Positions 20,342-31,761 of a stretch of DNA of 64,000 nt are shown piece by piece. Position 1 is the stretch's first letter; every line of letters starts with the position of its first letter. The DNA is from Ophiobolus disseminans. Its lineage: Eukaryota; Ascomycota; Dothideomycetes; Pleosporales; Phaeosphaeriaceae. The stretch is taken from positions 252,129-316,128 of the forward strand of contig MU006238.1 of NCBI GenBank assembly GCA_010093685.1. Direction: 5' to 3'. Below the pieces are notes generated by a model that searched no databases, was not told where the DNA came from, and saw nothing but the letters and a program-made list of their open reading frames with translations. The translations under genes and the position numbers were made by a program.

Positions 20342-21457
20342 CTAGGGTCTCTCTGCCATCTCCTCATCGTCGACCAGCACAGTCTCCCAGTCCAGCGCTC
20401 GCCTCCACTCTTCTGCTCGCTCTCTTTGCAACCTCATGTTCTCAACGACGGGCGAGCCTTGCCGTACCCAACTCTCGTGCGTAGCCCACTCACCTGCGCT
20501 AACTCTTCGCGCGGTCGCAACGCTGCGCCCGGCGGGATATGCATTGAAGCCACCACCATTGTCGACCCAGACTTGTAGTAATCCTGAACACAAGATCTCT
20601 GCGATAGCTGCTTGATTAGGCCTGAAAATGAGATAAATGATGAACTGATGCATGCGAAAGTGTTGCCGGAACTGGCCAGTACCATGGAGGTATGTGCAGA
20701 TGTCTTCAACGAGATTCATGACGTAGTTTGACGATCGATGCGCGCGATGCTGGGCTAGTCGGACATGCGAGTCTTTGGAGTAACCACATTCGCCGGGTGG
20801 GAAGTGAAATGGAGTGTCGCGCAGTGGTACTGGCGTTTCTTGCCAGCGTCTTTGAATGCCATCACAATAACGTCGAAGAGTTTCTATGCGCTGAGAAGAG
20901 CGGTGCTTTGTTTGGAGATACTTACGGTAACCCTGGGCTGACATTGCTTGACTTACTGGTGGAGGCGCGACGTTGTCGAGCTGCCATGCATGCGCGGACG
21001 TATGCCCTTCAGCGAGATAGTCTTGCACCATGTTGAGGATAGACAGATACTGGTTTGGCGTTGGCGCAATACCACCTTCATCAGCTAACAGATGTATGTA
21101 GATCGATGGCTGATCATGTGCGCGTTCCTGAATGATGGCGTACTCATTTTGTAAGTCAGCGTCTGTTAACATGCGCCTTATCAGATCGCCATCCACAGCT
21201 GCAGCAAACAGGAGCGGTGCTGAGGCGAGAATGAGAGCGCATTCGCGCACGTGAGATACACGATCTGAAGCGTCGATGATGGTGCTATGTAAGTACTTGG
21301 GCAGTTCCTCATCGAGGACTTCGGCAATCACGGGCTGGTAGTGCTGTCCGCGAAGTAGGTTTGACCATCGGAGGCGACGCTCTGTGAGTGTCTCTATTGG
21401 AGCCGACATAATTCCGCTGTCAGCCTGGCTGTAGTTTTGAGTTCGTGTAGCGACCAT
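20342..21457 (-). CDS. Uncharacterised 371-aa protein
   Basis: Intronless ORF from the ATG at 21457. It is mostly helical in character, with no signal peptide, membrane segment or catalytic motif I can name. Notable blocks are 'RWSNLLRGQHYQPVIAEVLDEELPKYLH', 'ALILASAPLLFAAAVDGDLIRRML' and a C-terminal 'RAEEWRRALDWETV'. Length and even composition suggest a real protein. I do not recognise the family. The neighbour in divergent orientation is glutaminyl-tRNA synthetase, 621 bases away. Confidence 0.6.
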   Translation of the reverse strand: MVATRTQNYSQADSGIMSAPIETLTERRLRWSNLLRGQHYQPVIAEVLDEELPKYLHSTIIDASDRVSHVRECALILASAPLLFAAAVDGDLIRRMLTDADLQNEYAIIQERAHDQPSIYIHLLADEGGIAPTPNQYLSILNMVQDYLAEGHTSAHAWQLDNVAPPPVSQAMSAQGYRKYLQTKHRSSQRIETLRRYCDGIQRRWQETPVPLRDTPFHFPPGECGYSKDSHVRLAQHRAHRSSNYVMNLVEDICTYLHGTGQFRQHFRMHQFIIYLIFRPNQAAIAEILCSGLLQVWVDNGGGFNAYPAGRSVATARRVSAGEWATHESWVRQGSPVVENMRLQRERAEEWRRALDWETVLVDDEEMAERP

Positions 21458-22078
21458 GTGTGGAGATTTTAGTTTTCAGAGAGTCAAAACAAGAAGAGTA
21501 TGAGGAAGGACGTTGAATCCTAGAAAAGATCGTAGATTTGATCTGCATCGAAACATGATGACGAATTTTGAAGCAGGAATTGAACGTATAACATCGTGAA
21601 GAAGAATGTCTGCGCCCTTGCACCTTGAAGTACTGATTGCAAGCATACGAAAACATATGCCACAGATAGAGTCACCGCCGTGACATATAAGAGGTTAGAA
21701 GTGAATGATATAGAGCTGTAGAAGCATGCAGCAAGATGTGATGCTGAGTAGCGAGAAGAGTGGATGCTGGTGCCTTTGAGATGAGGCGGCGAGGAGCGGA
21801 GGTCAGCCTTGAAAAGTGACGCGCTTGGTGTTTGTGGCGCATGTGGCTGGTGATGACTCTTAGCGCGTTTGAGTCAAAGCCCCTCTACCAGATAACATTT
21901 GACTCCCTCGCGAGCAAATTCCTTCAATCCACACACTTCTACACTAAAGGTGGGTTCCCCTCCGCATTGAACTGCGCTACTCCATGTTTCCCTCAGTTCA
22001 ATTGTGCCGAAAGATTCTTGTAGTCTCTTGGGCCTGCGCGTTCACTGACAGACAGAGCCCCGCTAACAAGATCTAGAC
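21458..22078. promoter_or_regulatory. Divergent promoter region of the 20342 gene and glutaminyl-tRNA synthetase
   Basis: The starts at 21457 (minus) and 22079 (plus) face apart across 621 bases. No clear TATA box lies near 22079, as usual for a housekeeping gene. A short ORF at 21832-22023 is not supported. Confidence 0.4.
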
Positions 22079-24040
22079 ATGGCAGACTCGACAGCACCAC
22101 CACCGACTGAAGAGAAGGGCCCCTCCAAGCGGGCTCTTGAGAAGGAGGCGAAGAAAGCAGCCGCTAAAGCTAAGAAAGCCGCCTATGCTTTGCGACCGAA
22201 AGAGCAGACGAAACCAGTGGCTAGCAAAGAACCTACGAGTGTGTTCTCCGAGGGGTGGCTCAAACGCGTATACGAAGAGAAGCCTGTCATCGACGTTCAG
22301 ACGCGCTTTCCTCCCGAACCGAACGGCTATCTGCACATTGGTCATTGCAAGGCTATTGCGGTTGATTTTGGGTTCGCTAAGCATCACAACGGCGCGTGCA
22401 ACCTGCGATACGATGACACAAACCCCGAGAAGGAAGAGGAGAAGTACTTCACAAGTATTCTGGATGTTATCAAGTGGCTGGGCTTCGAGCCATCCAAGGT
22501 CACCTACAGCAGTGACTGCTTCGACAAGCTCTATGAGCTGGCAGAAGAGCTCATCGCCAAAGACTGCGCCTATGTGTGCCATTGTTCAAGTACGTGACTT
22601 GGAAGTGTCTGCAGTAATGCGCATATACTGATGTGGGTCACAGGAGAGGAAATCAACATGCAGCGAGGCGGACCCGACAATCGAGGCAAGCGATATGCAT
22701 GTGAACACCGCACACGGCCGATCGAAGAGTCCATCACCGAATTTCGAGCAATGCGCGACGGCAAATACCAGGCTGGCGAGGCTTTCCTGCGCATGAAGCA
22801 GAAGCTGGCAGATCCGGACGAGGGCAACCCGCAGATGTGGGATCTGCCCGCCTACCGCGTCGTCAAAGAGAACCATCACCACAGAACGGGTGACAAGTGG
22901 AGGATCTACCCCACATATGATTTCACCCACTGCATAGTCGACGCTCTCGAGGGCGTCACACACTCGCTATGTACGGTCGAGTTCCGTCAGTCGCGCGTTT
23001 CATACGATTGGTTATTGGAGAAGCTGGACATGAAGATCCCCAAATCGGAAGAGAAGGGCCCTATGCAGCGAGAATTTGGCCGTCTCAGCGTCGGTGGCAC
23101 GATTCTCTCCAAGCGCCGGATTCTCCAGCTCGTTGAGGGCACGACCGTGGAGACGAAGAAAGATGACGGCACAGTGGAGACCAGAAAAATTGCGCCAGCA
23201 GTACGAGGATGGGATGATCCCCGTCTATACACCATGGTTGCTCTTCGACGCCGCGGTATTCCGGCCCAGGCTATGCTGAACTTTGTCTCAGAACTCGGCG
23301 TCACCGATGCCACTACCGAGATTGAGCCTCCGCGATTCGAATCCTCCATCCGCAAGCATCTCGAACGCACCGTGCCGCGCCAGATGCTTGTCCTCGATCC
23401 GATCAAGGTCGTCATCGAAGATTTCGCAGCCGAAGACGAGCAGGAAATGACTGTCCCATATGATCCGAAGGGTGCTATACCTGGCGAGCGCAAAGTGAAG
23501 GTCGGCAATGCGGTCTACATCGACCGCAGCGATTTCCGGGAGGAGGACAGCCCAGACTACTTCCGCTTGGCGCCGAACAAGGCGGTCGGTCTCTACAATG
23601 TGTCATTCGCAATACGTGCAACGTCCTTTGCGAAAGATGAACATGGCAACGTCACAGAGATCAAGGCCGTCAAGGTGCCAGCAGCCGAGAAGCCGAAGGC
23701 CTACATTCAGTGGGTGGACGTTTCGACTGCCATACCCGTGACAGCAAGGCTATACAACACCCTCTTCAAGACCGCGTCACCAAATACACTTGACTGGAAG
23801 ACTGGGGGATGGGCTGACGACTTGCGGCCGGACTCTGAGATCACATACAGCAAGGCTGTGATCGAGAAAGGACTTCAGGACCTGATCAAAGAGAACTCAC
23901 TAAATCCGAGCGGGTCGTCAGATGCACTCGTCCGGTTCCAGGCACTGCGTACTGCCTACTTCTGTGTTGACATTGAGTCGACGGAGGGCAAGATTGTGCT
24001 GAACCAGATTGTCAGCTTGCGCGAGGATAAGGGCAAATAG
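22079..24040 (+). CDS. GLN4: Glutaminyl-tRNA synthetase
   Basis: Exons 22079-22589 and 22644-24040 (54-nt intron) give 635 aa. The enzyme charges tRNA-Gln with glutamine in the cytosol. A Lys/Ala-rich N-terminal appendage (residues ~13-45) is followed by the class I synthetase core with '[18 protein letters not shown]' (HIGH at 86-89) and '[13 protein letters not shown]', the KMSKS-equivalent of GlnRS/GluRS. '[15 protein letters not shown]' and 'WDLPAYRV' are also family blocks, and the C-terminal part matches the anticodon-binding beta-barrels. The N-terminal extension is much shorter than in yeast Gln4 (809 aa), since the large N-terminal helical domain is absent. The intron falls in 'CHCS|REEIN'. 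The gene looks intact. Confidence 0.93.
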
Positions 24041-24978
24041 TCTGGCGAACGTGACTAGTATGATATACCACTGTTTGAGCATGCGATATCAGTTTAGTTT
24101 GGCTCAGAGTTTTGGGCGTTCTTGCGACAAATGTCGAAGTGGGTTGGCAGGTTCACTGGCGTTGCTTAGCTCCGCGCTTCACGTGTCGTGCCTTCCTGAA
24201 CTGGTGTCTACGATACCGAACATCAACATGGTCTCCTCACAATTCAGCCCTCCACTCCTCCATTCCTGACCACCACTGTTGCATCACGCCAAACAGATTC
24301 GTGATTAACACGAACCCAAGCTAGCTAGCCTTGCTGACGAAGCGGTCATCCTTCCGGCATCCCCATTCTGGACACCACTTCCCGGCAGTCACCTAACAGC
24401 GAGCCAGTGCCACGGCGCTGTTCAAGCCCAATGCTACCGTGGATATGGTCGCTGGTATCGATGCAGGCGAGCGACGATCTGTCCGCAAATCACATCATTG
24501 CGAAACAGCGTCCCTTGAATTGAAGCCAACACGACTAAATCACGAAGATCCAGCAACCCCACAACGAGAAATTCGACAAATACAGATCCTTTGTACCTTC
24601 CGGGAGACGACTCTGTCAAAGGACTCGGGAGAACCGCAACCCAATGTCAAGGCCATGCCGCTCAAGCCCCATGCATCTTGAACGTCGCTAAGGATGCATG
24701 TGCAGCTGCGTTCGGAACGTGCATGCGATGCCGTCTGCCAATTGCAAGGCTTCTCGAACGCGTCTACCCCGCTGCCGTAATCTCTTCAGAGGTTATATAA
24801 TCCCCCGACACCACTAATAGAAACAGAATCTATGCTCGCCCCGAGCCTAAGCCTTATTGCACACGTTATGTCAGCAAGCCCAGCCCTATTTACGAGTCAG
24901 ATTTTGCAAAGAGAAGCTGGAATCAGCGTTTGTAATACAGCCTTGTGAGGCTGAGGTGCCGATCCATCAACTTTCGCC
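24041..24978. other. Intergenic, 0.9 kb without a gene
   Basis: Several short plus-strand ORFs overlap with no family signal. The right end contains the promoter of the gene at 24979. No RNA gene was recognised. Confidence 0.4.
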
Positions 24979-26940
24979 ATGACCGAGACTGCCGGATTAT
25001 CACAGTCCGATACTCAGAAGTCGGCGATGTCTGAAATTTACTCTCTTCAACCAAACCACCAAGACGGAATGGGCACACAGGAACGAGAGTATGAGTTCTT
25101 CGTTACCACAGATAAACCACACCAACCAGAAGGCACAGATCGGGGCCTCATTCGTCGTCTAGTAATGCGCAACTTCTTCGAAGCGAAAGGCGCAGAGCCA
25201 CAGATCAATATCTCGGAGCATCATTCCGCGACCACTGTGTTGGCTAAGAAACAGCTAAAGAGCCGTTTCCGGTTATCAAAAGTTGAAGAACACAAGATTG
25301 GAGTCAAGAGCAGGAGAAGGGACTGTATCGAAGGGACCGACACGGCGAAGAGAACTAGATCAAGACCCTTGAGAACACTATCAAGCGGCACGAATGGGAG
25401 TGACCTCGTGCAAGGTGATGCGAGCATGACGAGCGGCCCGAAGAGGGTGCCTAAACATGACGAGCACTTAGGTGGAGAGAAGAGGAATGACGACAGGGCA
25501 TTATTGAAGACCAATCCTGGCGCGCACCGATTTGACCCGTTCGACGTGCTGCCGGTGCCCGGGACCCCACAGCTGGACATGCTGTTCAAGCTATGTATGA
25601 CATCCGTGCTGAGAAGCAACATGGCATTCTGGCCTAATTTAACATGCAACCAGACAGAAGTGTTCCAAAGGCAAATTCGATAGCAGTAAATGCCAAGCGT
25701 AGCTGGTGGCCTTTTATATCTAATGATGCAGGCCTATTGCACGCAACCCTGGCGACATGGGCATTGTACGGTATGCTTGTACGCGGCTTGAATGAGTTGT
25801 GGGTCGACAAGCTCAGGCATAAGAACGAAGCGATCAAGGAGATTAACTTGAAGATCGGAAGTCCAGGAGGCGTTATTACGGACGAGTTGGTTGGCACCGT
25901 CTTGACGATGGCGAGTTTCGAGGCAAGCATTACCACCATATCTGTAGCCCTGCGTATAGATCTGACGAGGGCATAGAATCTACTTGGCGCTTATGACGCA
26001 GCTCAACTTCATGTCGCTGCGCTGAAACGCATGGTCAACGCCAGGGGTGGGCTTTTGACTTTCGGGCACAATGACGGCCTAATACGAGGGATTGCATGGT
26101 GCGGCCATTATCCTGCATCTCTCTCTGGTTGCATATGTTCACATATACAGCAGGGTCGACTTTCACAACGCCGTTGTTTTCCACACCAGTACATCATTCC
26201 CGAGGATACGCTTCGATTCCGACACACTTCCACTCCCAGACAAGCTCCTCGAAGAAGCAGCCTGCACATCACCAACCTCGCTCCTCCAACTCTCCGTCTC
26301 TGGAATCGACTGTTTCAACATCTTCTACCGCCTGCACCGCCTTGCACTCGCTGCATCATCGCACTGGGTCGACAAAGTCGACCGGCTCACCTCCAGCAAT
26401 TTACTCTACGAAGTGGAATATATCATCCTCTCTGTCCCCGACTACTCGCGTGACTTCCTCGACTTCGATTTCGATGCCGCGGACAAGCAAGATAAGGACT
26501 ACGATGGAAAGCAGACCGCTGCCCATGCTGCATCCATCGTCGAAGCCCTCCTTGCTGCCTCACAAATCTTTGTATACGCCGCGCTCCGTGCCCTTCCCAC
26601 AAATGCGAAAATATTCACCATTCTGCTCGAGCGCTTACACGTCGCTGTTACTCGCCCGACTGTATGCACAATCCACGTTTGGAAGATTGAGAGAAACGTC
26701 AATATGCTGCTCTGGACGTTGGTCGTTGCGTGCTCCGTGGCGCCGCCTGGCGATGGCCGCGGGTGGTGGATACACCAACTCATGGATGTCATGACCGAGA
26801 TGGACGTCAAGAGTAGGTTTGATCTCGAAGTCGCGTTACATGGTGTGGCGTGGGTTGATACCTACTTTCATAGCGTGCTGAGTGAAATTTGGGGAGAGGT
26901 GTTGCAGGAAAGTAGGGTGGGTCAGGGAACTGAGATATGA
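24979..26940 (+). CDS. Fungal-specific transcription-factor-domain protein
   Basis: Exons 24979-25594, 25654-25922, 25977-26098 and 26154-26940 give 597 aa with all phases in agreement. It matches the group whose N-terminus reads 'EYEFFVTTDKPHQPEG' with a basic patch, then 'FDPFDVLPVPGTPQLDMLFK'. The helical C-terminal region runs 'DAGLLHATLATWAL', 'LVGTVLTMASFENLLGAYDA', 'HVAALKRMVNARGGL'. These are seen in fungal regulators of the Zn-cluster superfamily (PF11951-like). No Zn2Cys6 cluster is present, so it may act as a partner or a non-DNA-binding regulator. Intron 2 (25923-25976) starts with GC: 'GAG|GCAAGC', a GC-AG intron. Joining it rebuilds the conserved 'FENLLGAYDAAQLH'. The last acceptor (TACAGCAG|G) was chosen because it yields 'GIAWVDF'. 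Confidence 0.82.
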
Positions 26941-27302
26941 GGATAAATCAGTCGGTTTCAAGACTGAGCGATACGGGACTGTTGAATATGGGAAACGTAG
27001 ATCGTTGGGTTTAAACGGTCGACGAATTATAAAATGGTAGTGGAAATTAGAAGGATTTCCGCCCCAACAAGGCTGAAGGAAGTGCTGCATACGGTGGCGC
27101 TCCTCACGCGGCAAAACCTGTGCGCCAATCAATAACATGTACAGATCTTTTGGCGGATGCCGTTCGCGAATAAGGATCGTTGTGGCTTTCTACGGCACGC
27201 TTTCGATTGCACGTCCAGCCGTGTTCGATCATGTACTTATCGCAGCTTCCCCCGCACCCTTCAGCCTTCCCTTTCCCACCGCCCAAGGAACCAAGCCTCA
27301 CC
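26941..27302. other. Intergenic, no gene
   Basis: 3' flank of the transcription-factor-domain gene and 5' flank of the membrane-protein gene at 27303. Open frames that start at non-ATG codons here only lead into that gene. Confidence 0.4.
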
Positions 27303-28906
27303 ATGGCTTCTACCAGTACCCTCGATAAGTACGAACCTATTTTTGCCGGACCTCTCACCACGCCGTTCTCGCAACCATCGTACTGCAACAATGTCGTCAT
27401 GTCGCTTGCTACAGGCGCAGATTGGGGTTTGGGTCCGAGAGTCACACGTTTTGAACTTGTAAGAGATGTTACATGTGGACCCTCGGGAGATGCAGTGCTG
27501 GCTTCTGAGTGTTTCCCACCAGTAACAGGTCCCTTCTTGTCAAAGTCTTTTTCAAATTTCGTGTATTCTCCTGGTGCAGCGTGTCCCATAGGCTATACGC
27601 ATAGCCCCGGGGCAGAACGCCAGCAGTACACCACATGCTGTCCAAAGTGGGTGGCGCTTTACTTGTCCCTTTTGAATGAACACTTTGAACTGAGATAGTG
27701 GGTAGTTCATACAGCGAGTTCGCGCTCGGAAGGTGTTCGGGCCCGGTGCAAGCGCCCTCGTCAAGGAGAGATTCTACAACCACTGTGTACCGATGCAACT
27801 CAGGCGGTGGCTCTCTGCCAACGCCGGTGGCAGCAACTTACACAGGCGGTTCTCAAGGCGCTGTAGGCCTCATCATTGACACGACTGCCACGGTTGTATA
27901 TACGTCCGTGTTTCCTCATGCGTTGCGATTGACCGGTATCACACCAATGACGATTTGGCCCCAGAATATCGTGGCATCCCAAACGGCCGTGACGTCCCAG
28001 ACGAGCGTGGCCACCGGAAACAATGGAAAGGGGCTTTCGGGCGGTGCCATTGGAGGCATAGTTGCTGGCGTACTGTTACTCATTGTTGCGGCCATTGGTG
28101 TTTTCCTCCTGCGGCGTCGCAAGCGCAGACTCGCTCCTGGAATCGGAGCATCGGAAGCATCCGCACCAGCCACAGGACTTGATGCTTCCGAGAAGCCAGA
28201 ACTGGAAGGTAATACAGGGATAACGTATGGGACTTTGCAGTACCACAACAATGAGTTAGATGCCACGAACAAACCTAAGGAGATCCCTCTCGGGCCTCCG
28301 GAATTAGATGCCACAGCAGTCCCACTGGCTTTCCAAAATGAAGGCCTGCCTGAGATGGCAGAGAGCAGGTTGAACTCACCTGGACCACCCAGAAACGTAC
28401 CGGAGTTGCAATCAACGCACGTATCAGAGATGCAAGATACCAATAGCCTTGTCTCGCCCTACGAGTTCTCGCATCACTCCGCACCCATCCCAGATCACTG
28501 GGCGTGGACTCCTTCCGAACAACAGCCACACAGTGTTTCCCCACCAGCTAGCAGGCAAACATATGAGTTGTCTCACGAGCAACAACCTCAGGATATCTCA
28601 CCTACCGCGCATACACAAACGTACGAAATATCTCCCACCTCACCCATCGCGCACTCACAATCATACGAACTACCCCCCGCATCTCCCGTGTCAAGAAAAC
28701 CCCTGCCCTCGGCAGAGCTATCCGGCTCATCGACGTATGCACGCGAGCCAGATGCTACGAGCGGCGAATGTGCTCGCCTGGCTGAGCTCGCAGCTTCGAA
28801 GGCGAAGGTCGAAGAGAGGATAGCGCGGTTGAGGCAGATTGAGGAATTGGAGGATGAGCGGAGGAAGTTGGAGGATGAAATAGGGAGAGTGGGGAGGAGG
28901 AGGTAG
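27303..28906 (+). CDS. Single-pass membrane protein with extracellular Cys-bearing domain
   Basis: Exons 27303-27646 and 27706-28906 (59-nt intron, GTGGGT...GGTAG) give 514 aa. The ATG at 27303 opens 'MASTSTLDKYEPIFAGPLTTPF', with no signal peptide. An N-terminal domain of ~200 aa with several Cys ('SYCNN', 'CPIGYTHSPG', 'TTCCPN') is followed by a single membrane segment, 'GGIVAGVLLLIVAAIGVFLL', flanked by RRRKRR. The cytosolic tail is Pro/Ser/Thr-rich with degenerate repeats such as 'QTYELS/QTYEIS/QSYELP', and ends in a Glu/Arg coiled coil. The layout resembles fungal sensor-like surface proteins; a ligand is not known. The stop codon sits at the edge of a 14-bp minisatellite. The intron acceptor was chosen by phase. 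Confidence 0.7.
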
Positions 28907-29037
28907 GGTTGAGGAGGTAGGGTTGAGGAGGTAGGGTTGAGGAGGTAGGGTTGAGGAGGTNNNNNNNNNNGAGGAGGTAGGGTTGAGGAGGTAGGGTTGA
29001 GGAGGTAGGGTTGAGGAGGTAGGGTTGAGGAGGTTGG
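28895..29037. repeat. G-rich 14-bp minisatellite with assembly gap
   Basis: The unit is GGTAGGGTTGAGGA in tandem, about nine or ten copies, partly hidden by ten Ns at 28961-28970. The array begins within the final codons and stop of the gene ending at 28906. It has a strong strand bias, with G on the plus strand, and GGG/GG runs that could form G-quadruplexes. The gap suggests the true copy number is unknown. Confidence 0.9.
28961..28970. other. Assembly gap of 10 N
   Basis: Ten unknown bases inside the G-rich minisatellite, typical of a scaffold join or collapsed repeat. Confidence 0.99.
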
Positions 29038-29805
29038 GGCTGTGGATGCAATTTGTAGTGATATAATGGAGTGTGCGTCTGATGGTGAGGCGGCGTTTCA
29101 GTGGGGTGCAGTGTGTTGGTTATGTCGAATCATGGTGTAATAGAGCTGGCGACATGTTTGCGAGCGTTGGACTGGGAGCCGTGATCGAGGTCTACATCCA
29201 CAGGTCTCTACGAAGGAGTTCGTCATTAGTGTTGCACTACGAGCTGCTGCGAGAATTTAAATAAGAGGCCTAGATATCCTCACAACACTATAAAGGCTTT
29301 AAAAATTCTTAATAAAGATATAAAGGTAGATAGTCTTTTGTTTCGTCAGTGCATCACCAAATACGAGCTCCTTTGTAGGTAGGCTTCCGTCGAACTGGCC
29401 AGCTCAAATTCGCGCTCACATCCTAGGTATATTGACCCACTAAATCACGACAATATCATAATGACCTCGGGAGCCACTGGACTCTTCGGCCTGAGCAACA
29501 GGTGCTCATTTGCGCCTTACTTATCCACATTCCACCTAATTGGTGTGCACCAATGATGTGGTGGTGGGTGTGATGCTACAATACACTACTGCAAGCCACG
29601 AACGTCACATGGGGCTCAGCCCTGTGGGCGCAGCAACACGTGCATTTCAAGACTATCAGCCTCTTCGCCCACCCGTACAACAGCTTCATTCGCATACATA
29701 TACTCCAGTTGTAAGGCCGACGGTCAATGATACCAGCGCGCTATGGAGAAGATACTGTCGAAACGCCAGTAAGAGAGGCACGACGTTAATGTTGAAACGT
29801 ATACT
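29038..29805. other. Intergenic with AT-rich repeat relic
   Basis: No gene. At about 29255-29340 the sequence becomes AT-rich (words like CTATAAAGGCTTTAAAAATTC), similar in character to the window's left edge, and is probably a RIP-mutated remnant. The copia LTR begins at 29806. Confidence 0.4.
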
Positions 29806-29960
29806 TGTTGAAGTAGATGAGTTGAGTTAACAAGTTATGAATTAATCTCGGCCAAAGAGGCAGCTATATACCCAAATATTAGCCCGTCACGCCTACCTCA
29901 CTTGAGGTGGCTTCTCCTCTGCAGCTTCTGATTGGCCAAGTGGCCACTGCCACTCCAACA
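29806..29960 (-). repeat. 3' LTR of the copia element (about 155 bp)
   Basis: Read on the minus strand it begins TGTTGGAG and ends CTTCAACA, the usual TG...CA with near-perfect short inverted ends. A polypurine-rich stretch (GATTGAGGGGAC) directly precedes it at 29961-29972. No second copy of this LTR is recognised in the window, so a solo-LTR pair cannot be confirmed. Confidence 0.7.
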
Positions 29961-30042
29961 GTCCCCTCAATCAAAGCAGCCATCAGTCCCCTGACCAGAA
30001 ACCAGTTTCTCACAACAAGGGATGGGTCAGCTGAACACAGGT

Positions 30043-31737
30043 TCAGCCGGCTTGACCGATGAGATGACCCAGTCGGTCAAGCGTCGGTTGGGGAAGGGCC
30101 TTGGTACACAGGTCGGCCAGGTTGTTGCCAGATGGGACGTGCTGGACATGATAGTTGCTGTTGGCATAATGTTCTTGCACAAACTGGTAATGAACGTCAA
30201 TGTGTTTCAAACAATTGCTGATCTTGTTATCCTTGATGAGCAACTCAGCTGGCTTGTTGTTGACCAGCAGGTCACTCGTTGGGACAATTCCCGCTAGCTT
30301 GGTCAAGGCGTGTCGAGCCTAGACCAGGTGGCTGGCGGCATGTGAGGCGGCCATATATTCAGCTTCACATGTTGACCAGGCAACACAGGATTGTCGCTTT
30401 GAGGACCACGACATGGTTGACCCATTGACCTTCATTATGTAGCCTGAGAAGGATTTTGCGTTATTAGGGTTGGATTTAAAGAAGGCATCAGCGTACATGA
30501 CAATATGAGGCTAGGACCGGCAAGTCTGGGGTCGGCCCACTTCAATGGCATGGTTAGACGTTTGCCTAACATATCAAAGGAGCTGTTGGGCAAGTGCAAT
30601 ATGGTCGTCTGATGGGTTAGAGCTGTACAAAGCCAGCATGCTGACAGCGTACAAGAGGTTGGGTTGGCTGACCATTGCAAGGAAGTTGACTGACCCAACA
30701 ATAGACTAGTGGAGCTTCTGGCACTCCAGGTTGACTGGCTCATCCGGCAGAGATTGTTGGGGAAAGCTGTTTGGATCCAGAGGGGTGAGTTGTCCATTGC
30801 AGTCAGCTAGTCCATACCGTCTGAGGACAGCCTCAACATAAGTGCGTTGGTGCAGCTTGACGGACCCATCATCAAGGTAGTCGATCTCCAGGCCTAGCAG
30901 CAGCTTGGGTTGACCAAAGTCCTTGAATTTAAAACGCTCGCGGGTGTGGACCAGAAACCGGTTTATTGCGTCAGTTGTTCCAGCAATGAGTAGGTTGTCC
31001 ACATAGACGCCAAGGATCATGTTAGTAGAGATGAAGACGCATGGATCAAATGAAGCTTGTGAAAAGCCCTTTTGGGTCAGCCAAGTGGACAGTACAGAGT
31101 ACCATTTGCGGCCAGATTGTTTGAGCCCGTACAGGGCCTTTAGTAGCTGGAGTACTTGACCAGGTCGCCCGACACCAGGAGGACAGCGGGCATATATGAC
31201 GTGTTGCAGCTCCCCATTCAGGTAGGCTGCGTCAAAGTTGATTTGGTGGAGCAACCATCCATTCATGATGCTGATCATAAGGATCATCCGGAGACTGTTG
31301 TAGCAGATGATGGGTGAATAGGTATCGTCATAGTCAACACCAGGGCGCTGAGAGAAACCTTAGGCAACTATCCTTGCCTTTTGTTTGACAACATTGCCGC
31401 ATTTGTCCTTCTTGATTGCCATGACCCAATGTGTGCCAACTAGCTTGACCTTAGGTGGCAGAGCCATCAATTCAGTCAACTCCCATGTGCCGTTGTCTTC
31501 ATGAGCCTTGATCTCATGTTGTATGGGCGGTTGCCAGAGGGGAGCATTCAAGTTGGTCATGGCTTCGTTGTACGTGCAAGGAGTGTCCTCATCGGCCGCG
31601 GCGGCCAGGGCTAACGTGATGGGTTCACCGTTGTTGTCAAGCTCTTCGATTTGGGTGGCCAACGCGTCAGTTGTTGTGGCAGATTGTGCGCCGTCTCGGT
31701 ACTGTTCGGGTAACTGTATGTCTCGTCGCGTGCGCAT
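30043..31737 (-). pseudogene. Copia reverse transcriptase/RNase H region, broken
   Basis: Three main frames (31737-31360, 31287-30706, 30306-30043) together cover the RT palm and RNase H. Visible blocks are 'LVGTHWVMAIKKD', 'INFDAAYLNGEL', 'LKALYGLKQSGRKWY', 'FKDFGQPKLLLGLEIDY' and, in the RNase H tail, 'HYQFVQEHYANSNYHVQHVPSGNNLADL'. The catalytic Tyr-Val-Asp-Asp box reads Tyr-Val-Asp-Asn (codon AAC at 30996-30994), so polymerase activity is expected to be lost. Stops separate the frames. No repair is proposed. Confidence 0.85.
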
Positions 31738-31761
31738 GGACGTAGTTGGGGCAGGCGGTGG

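Noticed and set aside
24041..24978. A gene between glutaminyl-tRNA synthetase and the transcription-factor-domain gene
   Set aside because: Only short overlapping ORFs without domain, signal peptide or splice support.
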